Shown one piece after another: positions 23,375 to 30,901 of a DNA stretch of 64,000 nt. Within the stretch, counting starts at the first letter, position 1; every line of letters begins with the position of its first letter. Source of the stretch: Alteromonas sp. a30. Its GTDB lineage: Bacteria > Pseudomonadota > Gammaproteobacteria > Enterobacterales > Alteromonadaceae. The stretch spans positions 1 through 64,000 of the forward strand of contig NZ_JABEPE010000014.1 of the NCBI RefSeq assembly GCF_026788005.1, written 5' to 3'. Below the pieces are notes generated by a model, which was not told the origin of the DNA, made no database searches, and saw only the letters and a list, made by a program, of their open reading frames with translations. A program made the position numbers and the translations under genes.

Positions 23375-24625
23375 ATGAGAGAATATCAAGACGACGAAAC
23401 AACAAACGATGACGACTTAGGCCAATACCCTAAGAACTTCCAGATCGGTGATCGTGTACCTAAGGGTAATAGCCATAATGCCGCGTCATACAAAAAACGT
23501 GTTGAATGGGCAAATGAGCGCATTGGTTTTGACTTAGAAGCCATTACTAACCACCAAATCGACCCGAAGCGCGTGCGCGGTGTGGTTGAAAACTTCGTGG
23601 GCGCAGTGCAAATCCCTATTGGTATGGTGGGCCCATTACAAGTGAATGGTGATCTTGCTAAAGGCATGTTTGTTGCGCCATTTGCCACCGTAGAAGGGGT
23701 TATCACTTTATCTGCTTCTCGTGGTGCGCGAGTTATTAACGATTCAGGCGGTATCCGTTGCCATATCTTAAAGCGCCAAATGACGCGTGCGCCAGTTTTC
23801 CAATTCAAAAACCTTGATGAGTGTCAGGCGTTTATTCGCTGGACTCGCCAGAATTTCGACCAAATCAAAACCGAGTGCGACAAATTATCGCGCCACGGTA
23901 AGTTAGAAGAAATTCAAGAGTACATCATTGGTAACACCGTACACCTTAAGTTCTGCTTCTTCACGAGCCAAGCAGCAGGGCAAAACATGGTAACGGTAAT
24001 GACGGATAACGGCACCATTTGGATTCGTGATCATTTCACGCCAGATACCGGCATTCCAATCCGCTTCTACTCAATCGAAGGCAACATTGCTGGCGACAAG
24101 AAGATCAACATGAAGAACATCAACGACTGGACATCAGCTCGTGGTGCGCGCGTGTTTACTGAAGTCTTCTTGAAAGAAGAAGCCATGTTGGAACACTTCA
24201 ACTGTTCTATTGAGCAATTCCAAGCCGAAGCGAAACAAGCGGAAGCAGCAAACGTTTTCGCAGGCACGCCGGGCGGTTTCTCTGTTAACGCAGTGAACGT
24301 TATCGCCGCGATGTATGCAGCAACGGGCCAAGATTTAGGTTGCGTATATGAGTCGGGCGCGCAGCAAAACTTCTGGGAAGTACAAGATGGCGGTGTTTAC
24401 TGGTCATCCACCTTCCACTGCATCGTTACCGGTACCAAGTCGAACGCATCACGTCTGCCTACGCAGAACGAAATGATGAAAATGTTGGGCTGTGACGGCG
24501 ACCACGGCGCTGAAAAACTGGCGGAATTGATTGCGGCTTTTGCGGTGTCGTTAGACATCTCAACATTGGCATCTGTTGCAAACGATACGTTCAGTAAAGC
24601 ACACCGTATTTGCGGCCGAGGCTAA
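23375..24625 (+). CDS. HMG-CoA reductase homologue
   Basis: A 416-residue protein of the HMG-CoA reductase family. The four catalytic residues can be placed: Glu107 (ATVEGVI), Lys in GDKKIN (242/243), Asp320 (ATGQDLG) and the C-terminal His410 (SKAHRICGRG). The signatures VQIPIGMVGPL and TPGGFSVNAVNVIAA also fit. The usual enzyme reduces a CoA thioester to an alcohol with two NAD(P)H. The mevalonate pathway is rare in gammaproteobacteria, and no other mevalonate gene is here. I infer that it reduces a pathway thioester on CoA or a carrier, perhaps to release an alcohol. Confidence 0.85.
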   Translation: MREYQDDETTNDDDLGQYPKNFQIGDRVPKGNSHNAASYKKRVEWANERIGFDLEAITNHQIDPKRVRGVVENFVGAVQIPIGMVGPLQVNGDLAKGMFVAPFATVEGVITLSASRGARVINDSGGIRCHILKRQMTRAPVFQFKNLDECQAFIRWTRQNFDQIKTECDKLSRHGKLEEIQEYIIGNTVHLKFCFFTSQAAGQNMVTVMTDNGTIWIRDHFTPDTGIPIRFYSIEGNIAGDKKINMKNINDWTSARGARVFTEVFLKEEAMLEHFNCSIEQFQAEAKQAEAANVFAGTPGGFSVNAVNVIAAMYAATGQDLGCVYESGAQQNFWEVQDGGVYWSSTFHCIVTGTKSNASRLPTQNEMMKMLGCDGDHGAEKLAELIAAFAVSLDISTLASVANDTFSKAHRICGRG

Positions 24626-24683
24626 GCAAGCTCAATCGCCAGACTTTAAACCAACCTAGAGAACTTTAAGCGGAGTATTTGTA

Positions 24684-26576
24684 ATGGGTGAACGAATTCC
24701 GACTCGGATTATTGATTATGCAGATAATTGTCGTAACTGCGGTATGTGCCGTATCGACTATCTGGGCACAGGGCGTTGTCATGCGGCTGAAGAACATGTG
24801 AACTTCGGCCATCATCCTCACGGGCGTTTAAAGATTTTCCGCGCTTTACAGTCTGGCGAACTTCCGCTTACCACGGAAACCCAAAAAGTGATTGATAGCT
24901 GCACCTTGTGCGGCGCCTGCAACATTCAGTGTTATTTCCAAATCGAAATGGCCCCAATGGACGTGTTCGAAACCAAACGCAAAGTGTTTGCTGAGCGTGC
25001 GGAAAACGAAGAAATCGTTAAGTGGGCAAGCGATGATGTTTTAGACGAATTAATCGCCGTTGTGGGAGATGATTGGGCTTTTAACGACCCAACGATTCTG
25101 GCAGCGTACACCACCTTTGGTTCACTGAACCATGTGGAAAATGTGCCTATGTATGTGGCCTTGCCAAAAGATGCGCAAGAAACCGCAGAAATCATCAAGA
25201 TTGCTAATAAGCACAAAATCAAATTCTTACCTATCTCTTCGGGAACCAACAGCACCAATATCATGCAAGACAAGATCATTATGATCGACATGGGGCGCAT
25301 GAAGCATTTAGAGGTGAACAAGCAAGAAGAGTGGGCTGAAGTCGGCGCCGGTATTATGGCCTTCGACTTACAAAAAGCCTGTATGGCAGAAGGCATGCGT
25401 TTCTCTATCGGTGAATCTGCCGCTGGCGTGTGTGGCAACCAAGTGTCCACCGGTATTCACTCCTTCTTCGGCTACAAAAAAGGCATGATGGCAGATCATT
25501 ACATTGAGGCAGAATTTGTCACAATGGATGGTCAAGTCGTCACCCAAACTTCTGACGAAGCACCGGGAATGCCAACCAAGCCAAGCGACTATTATCAGCC
25601 GAGCTTGCCGTGTATCTGTACCAAATTAAGGCTGAAGATTTATCCGGTTCAGGAAGATGAAACCATCATCTTCATTCCGTTCCGTGAAATGGACGAAGCC
25701 CTTGATGTGACCCGTGAACTTGCCGAGCATGAAATTGGCGCAGGCATGGGATTATTGGGCATTGAAGTGCTTTCCGAATTCTTAAGTATTACTGAAGAAG
25801 ATGCCGAAAACTTTCTGGATGTCGCCCAGTATTATTTGAAGATTAACTACGCCACCTTGATGATGTTAACGCAATCAGAATTGGCGAAGTTCGAAGAGCT
25901 GTTCCCCGACTTAACTTATGTTAAGAAAGATGAAATGCAGCGTATGATCAAAGGGATTCCTGCCATCACCGGCCCAGAAGCCATGGCAATTGTGGAAGAC
26001 GTGATGGACGACGACAAGCCATACGATGACTTGTTTGGTCCCAAGTTTGACTACTTCCTGCAAAACATCGAATTGAGCACCGATGAAATCGAAACTTTGT
26101 TCGAGCACATCGACAGCAACCAGCTAAAACGTACGCTCAATCAACATTATTTCGACCCAGAGTACAACGACCCAGAATACTGGTTTAATTATCGTATGTT
26201 CTCGCCGCGCTTCTTACGTAAGCATTGGTTCTTCTCCATCATGTATTTCGTTGATGGTGATAAACCCGAATTAATTGAGCAAATTTGCGAGAAAAACGCC
26301 GAGTTTGGTGAGCAATACGACATCGAGCATCACTTCTGTTACATCATGCCGATGGACGGCGGTAAACGCTTCTTCTTGGAGTACGAATACTTTGCCAACC
26401 AACGTGATGAAGATCAGATGAATCGCTTAAGAAAGATCTTCTTCTTGTTGTCGAATGAGTCGCGTCGTATGACCACCAACGAAACGAAAGGTGTTTATCC
26501 GGTAATGAACACTTTGTTTAACGGGTTGAATAAGCGCCAATACTACTTGTACAGCAACTTCGACGAAGAGAAGTAA
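24684..26576 (+). CDS. Fe-S/FAD oxidoreductase (GlcD/LctD-like with N-terminal ferredoxin domain)
   Basis: A 630-residue protein. Residues 1-95 carry eight cysteines in a two-cluster ferredoxin-like layout (CRNCGMC at 16-22, C32, CTLCGACNIQC at 73-83). A PCMH-type FAD-binding domain follows (about 140-330: LPISSGTNSTN, then GESAAGVCGNQVSTG), as in glycolate and lactate dehydrogenases. The long C-terminal part is unfamiliar. The usual order in this family is FAD first, so the N-terminal Fe-S domain is notable. With etfB and etfA three genes downstream, it may hand electrons to or take them from ETF, as LctD does in the lactate dehydrogenase-Etf complex. The substrate is unknown. Confidence 0.8.
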   Translation: MGERIPTRIIDYADNCRNCGMCRIDYLGTGRCHAAEEHVNFGHHPHGRLKIFRALQSGELPLTTETQKVIDSCTLCGACNIQCYFQIEMAPMDVFETKRKVFAERAENEEIVKWASDDVLDELIAVVGDDWAFNDPTILAAYTTFGSLNHVENVPMYVALPKDAQETAEIIKIANKHKIKFLPISSGTNSTNIMQDKIIMIDMGRMKHLEVNKQEEWAEVGAGIMAFDLQKACMAEGMRFSIGESAAGVCGNQVSTGIHSFFGYKKGMMADHYIEAEFVTMDGQVVTQTSDEAPGMPTKPSDYYQPSLPCICTKLRLKIYPVQEDETIIFIPFREMDEALDVTRELAEHEIGAGMGLLGIEVLSEFLSITEEDAENFLDVAQYYLKINYATLMMLTQSELAKFEELFPDLTYVKKDEMQRMIKGIPAITGPEAMAIVEDVMDDDKPYDDLFGPKFDYFLQNIELSTDEIETLFEHIDSNQLKRTLNQHYFDPEYNDPEYWFNYRMFSPRFLRKHWFFSIMYFVDGDKPELIEQICEKNAEFGEQYDIEHHFCYIMPMDGGKRFFLEYEYFANQRDEDQMNRLRKIFFLLSNESRRMTTNETKGVYPVMNTLFNGLNKRQYYLYSNFDEEK

Positions 26577-26578
26577 GC

Positions 26579-28048
26579 ATGGAGATTTTTGATCTACGTA
26601 GCGCACTTCGCTTCTTGGAAACGCAAGGGGATGTGCCCTTGCGTCACACCGAAAGTATGAACTGCCATCTTGAGGTGGCAGCGCATTACGCGCGAGATAT
26701 TGCTGGCGTACCCGCGTCTAACCAAACCCGCGATGAAGCCATGGTGATGTACGAAAACTGCCAAGGTCATACTATGCCAGTGTTAATGGGGTTATTTGGT
26801 TCGCGCAAGCGCAATCAGCTCATGCTAACGGGCAAAAATGAAAGCTATCACGGCACGGTATTCAAAGGCTTAGGTCATCGTATTGCACCGGAGAAAATCG
26901 ATTCGCCAGTGTGTCAGGAAGTGGTGATTAACACCCACATCGACTTGCTGAAAAACCTACCAATTTTAACACTGACAGAACAATGCGCAGGGCCTTACAT
27001 CACCTTAGGTTTGGTGCTCGCACGGGACCCAGAATCCGGCGCGTTTAACGCTTCTGTTCACCGTTTTTGCATTCATAGCAAAGACGAAATGACCATTTCC
27101 ATCTTTCCGGGGCACCACTTGGGTGATTGGTTTGAAGCGGCGCAAAAACGTGGTGAAACCCTGCCTATCTCTATTAATTTAGGCTTAGATCCCGCCATTT
27201 ATTTTGCCTCGTGCTTAACCGAACCGATTGTGAAAAAAGGTGAAAGTGAGCTGGATATTGCTGGAGGTATGCGTGGCAAAGCCGTGCGTATTTCCGATTG
27301 TGTAAGCGTGAAAACCGAATGTTTAAGCGATGCAGAAATTGTCATCGAGGCTGAAATTACCAGCCAAATGGTAGCGGAAAATGCATTGGATTCCAGCAAA
27401 GGCTCTATGCCCGAATTTGTGGGCTACCAAGGCCGCGTGAATCCCAATGTGCCGGTGCCGATTGTTAAGGTGAAAGCGATTACCCACCGCGAAAACCCGA
27501 TTTATCAGTCGTTAATTGGGCCGGGGTTAGAGCAATCAGAATTACAAGCTATTGCCCCAGAAATTGCTGCCAAAGGCTTTATTAAACAGCATTTCGATTT
27601 TGAGGTGGTAGATAGCCACTTTAATACTGCTGGTGGCGGGGTGTTGACCTCCGTTTTACAAGTACGCAAAACCAAAGATGAAGACGACTTAGCCGTGGTT
27701 GAAGCGGCGAAAAAGGTGTTGTCGTTAGCTCCGCCGTTTAAGCATATGTATATCGTTGATGAAGATGTGAACCCGCATTCACCGGAAGACGTAATTTGGG
27801 CCATGACCACGCGTTTCACCGCAGACACCGATGTGCATACCATGGTGAATGAAAAACCATTCCCAATGGACCCATCGCAGTCGCCTGAGTATCGACGCGA
27901 CACTGCAAACCCAAACTTTGGTGTAAAAGCGGTGTTTGATTTAACCGTGCCGTTTCGCATGCAAAAACAATTTGCTCGACCTTTTGTTAAACCTGTTTTA
28001 GGCAGTGGCTTTTCACAAGGAGAGACAAAAGGAGCGACAACCAAATGA
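26579..28048 (+). CDS. UbiD-family (de)carboxylase
   Basis: A 489-residue member of the UbiD family, which needs prenylated FMN made by UbiX (not in this window). Family landmarks: HRFCIHSKDEMTISIFPGHH in the cofactor region, LDPAIYFASC, the catalytic Glu region DAEIVIEAEI, and MPEFVGYQG, a variant of the usual GxxGYYG. Such enzymes reversibly decarboxylate unsaturated or aromatic acids. It starts 2 bases after the Fe-S flavoprotein stop and overlaps etfB by ATGA, so the three are tightly coupled. The substrate is probably a pathway intermediate with a conjugated carboxylate. Confidence 0.87.
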   Translation: MEIFDLRSALRFLETQGDVPLRHTESMNCHLEVAAHYARDIAGVPASNQTRDEAMVMYENCQGHTMPVLMGLFGSRKRNQLMLTGKNESYHGTVFKGLGHRIAPEKIDSPVCQEVVINTHIDLLKNLPILTLTEQCAGPYITLGLVLARDPESGAFNASVHRFCIHSKDEMTISIFPGHHLGDWFEAAQKRGETLPISINLGLDPAIYFASCLTEPIVKKGESELDIAGGMRGKAVRISDCVSVKTECLSDAEIVIEAEITSQMVAENALDSSKGSMPEFVGYQGRVNPNVPVPIVKVKAITHRENPIYQSLIGPGLEQSELQAIAPEIAAKGFIKQHFDFEVVDSHFNTAGGGVLTSVLQVRKTKDEDDLAVVEAAKKVLSLAPPFKHMYIVDEDVNPHSPEDVIWAMTTRFTADTDVHTMVNEKPFPMDPSQSPEYRRDTANPNFGVKAVFDLTVPFRMQKQFARPFVKPVLGSGFSQGETKGATTK

Positions 28049-28803
28049 AGATCCTCGTTCCATTAAAACAAGTGGATGATCCGGGTAACACCGAAATCAA
28101 CGGCCAATACAACTTCCTTACCGCCGAAGCAGGTATGAGCAAAATCATTAATCCGTTTTGCCATGTTGCCCTAGAAGAAGCGGTGCGCCTTAAAGAAAAA
28201 GGCATTGCCAGCGAAGTGGTGTTGTTGTGCTTCTGTGAGAAAGACCCAGAGAAAACGCTGCGTAAAGCCTTAGCGGGCGGTGCGGATCGTGCCATCGACG
28301 TACGCGTGCCATCAGAAAAGCAACTCTCGCCATTAAGTCTTGCCAAGTTGATGCAAAAAGTAGTGGAAAAAGAGCAACCTGATTTAGTGCTAGTGGGCAA
28401 GCAAGCGGTGGATTATGACAACAATCAAACCGGGCAAATGTTGGCAGCGTTACTGGGTTGGAACCAAGCCAATAGTGTGTCGCGTTTAAGTGTTGAAGGC
28501 TCGCGAATAGAAGTGGATTGTGAAGCTGATGATGGCGAAGTGTCGGTGTGTTTCACCTTGCCTGCGGTGCTCACTGTGGATTTGTGCTTAAACGAGCAGC
28601 GCGCTGCCAGTTTAGCGCATGTGATGAAAGCGCGATCTAAGCCAATTGAAAAGCTCAACGTCAACGATTTACTGGCTACGCAAATGTTGTATTCAGGGGT
28701 GAGTTATCTCGACACTTTAGTGCCGAAAAACGAAACCACGCTCACGTTGCTTAATTCGGTTGATGCGTTAGCCGCAGAGATAAGACGTCATTTAGTGAGC
28801 TAG
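28045..28803 (+). CDS. etfB: Electron transfer flavoprotein beta subunit
   Basis: A 252-residue EtfB with the family start MKILVPLKQVDDPGN, ALEEAVRLKE, and the AMP/nucleotide-binding region DLVLVGKQAVDYDNNQTGQM. Length is normal. It forms a heterodimer with EtfA (next gene) and accepts electrons from acyl-CoA-dehydrogenase-type flavoproteins. The cluster encodes such an enzyme at 15531-16676, so this pair may be a dedicated electron carrier for it or for the Fe-S flavoprotein upstream. Confidence 0.93.
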   Translation: MKILVPLKQVDDPGNTEINGQYNFLTAEAGMSKIINPFCHVALEEAVRLKEKGIASEVVLLCFCEKDPEKTLRKALAGGADRAIDVRVPSEKQLSPLSLAKLMQKVVEKEQPDLVLVGKQAVDYDNNQTGQMLAALLGWNQANSVSRLSVEGSRIEVDCEADDGEVSVCFTLPAVLTVDLCLNEQRAASLAHVMKARSKPIEKLNVNDLLATQMLYSGVSYLDTLVPKNETTLTLLNSVDALAAEIRRHLVS

Positions 28804-28845
28804 TTGGCATTAATGCGCGTCTTACCTAAGTCATAGGATGAATTT

Positions 28846-29847
28846 ATGTCCGTATTAGTTATTGCAGAACACGATAATCATAGTGTTAAGCCAGAGTTTT
28901 CAAAAGTATTGAATGCTGCATGGCAATTGTGTCAAAGCCCTGAAATGCAAGTGCCGGGGCAGGAATGCGGTATTGATATTTTGTTGCTAGGAAGCGTTAG
29001 TGAGTCTTTGCTAGAAAGCTTAGCGTTTAACGCCAATATCAACAAAATCTGGGTAGTAGAAGGCATTTCCCATGTATATCAAGCCCTAACACACCTTGGC
29101 CGTTGTTTAGCGGGATTGGTGCAAGAACACGGACATTATACGCATCTCGTTTGTGCCACAACACCCATCAGCAAAGCGCTAATGCCGAATATTGCCGCGC
29201 ATTTAGATGTAGACCAAATCAGTAATGTCAGCGCGATTGAAAGTGCCGATACCTTTGTACGACCAATTTACGCCGGTCGTTTGCTGAACCGTGTTCAAAG
29301 CCAAGACAACATCAAATTGTTGTCCGTTGTTGCCTCCTCGTTTGATGCGCTGCCAGAAGCGAAGCGCTCAGAACGCGCGGAGGTGACTCACGTTGCGCTA
29401 CCTGAACCCAGTGAATCTTTGCAAGGTGAAATCCTTAACATCACACAAACCGAATCTGAAAGGCCGCCGCTGCAATCTGCAAAAGTAGTGGTGTCGGTGG
29501 GACGTGGTTTAGTGAAGTCAAAAGATGACATCCAACGAGCCGAGCAATTAGCCGATTCATTAGGCGCAGCCATTGGCGCAACGCGTGCGGTTGTGGATGC
29601 TGGCTGGATGCCAAATGACAAACAAGTTGGGCAAACCGCAAAAATAGTATCGCCAGATTTATACATTGCGCTTGGGGTTTCGGGCGCCGCCCAGCATCTT
29701 GCTGGCATGAAAAATTCGAAAGTCATTGTTGCCGTCAATAAAGATGAAAACGCGCCCATTTTTAAAGTGGCGCATTATGGTCTGATTGCGGACCTCGTTG
29801 AAGTGATGCCGGCGCTTCAGGCACAACTAAGCGATGAATCAAGCTAG
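28846..29847 (+). CDS. etfA: Electron transfer flavoprotein alpha subunit
   Basis: A 333-residue EtfA. The N-terminal domain begins MSVLVIAEHDN. The C-terminal FAD domain carries VVSVGRGLVKSKDD, GATRAVVDAGWMPND, VGQTAKIVSPDLYIALGVSG and VIVAVNKDENAPIFKVAHYG, all canonical. A good ribosome-binding context (TAGGATGAATTT) precedes the ATG. It partners with EtfB. Confidence 0.94.
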   Translation: MSVLVIAEHDNHSVKPEFSKVLNAAWQLCQSPEMQVPGQECGIDILLLGSVSESLLESLAFNANINKIWVVEGISHVYQALTHLGRCLAGLVQEHGHYTHLVCATTPISKALMPNIAAHLDVDQISNVSAIESADTFVRPIYAGRLLNRVQSQDNIKLLSVVASSFDALPEAKRSERAEVTHVALPEPSESLQGEILNITQTESERPPLQSAKVVVSVGRGLVKSKDDIQRAEQLADSLGAAIGATRAVVDAGWMPNDKQVGQTAKIVSPDLYIALGVSGAAQHLAGMKNSKVIVAVNKDENAPIFKVAHYGLIADLVEVMPALQAQLSDESS

Positions 29848-29897
29848 CACCAATCAGTGCATTAGCGTCAATTATAAGAGTATTCGGGGTGAGTTTT

Positions 29898-30896
29898 ATG
29901 AATCAATACGCCTTATCTCAAGACAGCAATAACCTGGCAACAGTTTTCATGTTTTCAGGACAAGGGAGCCATTACTATCACATGGCATCCGATTTATTTG
30001 AACAGCACCGTTTTTTCCGCAAAACCTTATTCGAATTAGATGAAATCGCGCACAGCGTGAATGGAAAATCGGTACTGCGAGAAATCTACAGCCGTGAAAA
30101 AACCGCTAAGGATTGGTTCGATGCGACCGTATATACACACCCGGCTATCGTGATGGTGGAATATGCTTTGGCGAAAACGCTAATGCAAGAAGGCGTGATC
30201 CCCGATTATGTGTTGAGCACCAGCATGGGCAGTTTTGCGGCTTTGGCGGTGAGCGGTGCGTTTAGCATTGAACAAGCGCTTACGGCGTCAATTAAACAAG
30301 CAGAAGCTTTAGAACATTCTGGTTTAGGCGTGATGATGGCCATCGTTGAAGATATTCAGCTATTTCACGACACACCAGAACTGCATGAAAACAGTTTTCT
30401 AGGGGGGGTGAATTTTGATAATCATTTTGTTGTCACCAGCACTAGCCAAAATGTGGACGCACTGGAAGCTTTTTTACATAAAAAATATAAATATCAACTG
30501 CTTAATATCACCACGCCGTTTCATTCGCCGTTAATTGACCCCTCTGAACCTTTGTTCAAAAGCTATTTGCAAGACACGAATTGGGCGATGAGCAAGCGTC
30601 AAGCGGATATTCCGATGATTTGCTGTATTGATGGTGATGTTAAAACGGAATTTGATATGGCTTACACGTGGGATGCGGTTCGTCAGCCCATTATGTTCCA
30701 AAAAGCCATTCAGAATTTTAACCCTCAAGGCCACTTTCGTTATGTCGATGTTGGGCCATCCGGCACGTTAGCTGCCTTTATTAAATACAATGTTTCCCGC
30801 GATTCGGCCCCTCAAATTCTGCCCATTCTTGGGCCGCGTGGTAGTAATGAAAAACGGTTGCAGGCCGCTATCGACGGCTACTTCCAAAGAGGTTAG
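29898..30896 (+). CDS. Acyltransferase (FabD/AT-domain-like), variant active-site region
   Basis: A 332-residue acyltransferase with GQGSHYY, the nucleophile Ser109, the second catalytic His in TPFHSPLID, and YVDVGPSGTLAAF. The nucleophile motif is STSMG instead of GHSxG: the His before the Ser is Thr108. The RG dipeptide that positions the malonyl-binding Arg of FabD is missing (ASIKQAEALEHSG). It may therefore transfer a simple acyl group, or act as an editing hydrolase, rather than load malonate. The ATG at 29898 has a GGGGTGAG site; an in-frame GTG at 29889 is possible. It adjoins the PDH E1 gene. Confidence 0.82.
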   Translation: MNQYALSQDSNNLATVFMFSGQGSHYYHMASDLFEQHRFFRKTLFELDEIAHSVNGKSVLREIYSREKTAKDWFDATVYTHPAIVMVEYALAKTLMQEGVIPDYVLSTSMGSFAALAVSGAFSIEQALTASIKQAEALEHSGLGVMMAIVEDIQLFHDTPELHENSFLGGVNFDNHFVVTSTSQNVDALEAFLHKKYKYQLLNITTPFHSPLIDPSEPLFKSYLQDTNWAMSKRQADIPMICCIDGDVKTEFDMAYTWDAVRQPIMFQKAIQNFNPQGHFRYVDVGPSGTLAAFIKYNVSRDSAPQILPILGPRGSNEKRLQAAIDGYFQRG

Positions 30897-30901
30897 TGTT
30901 C

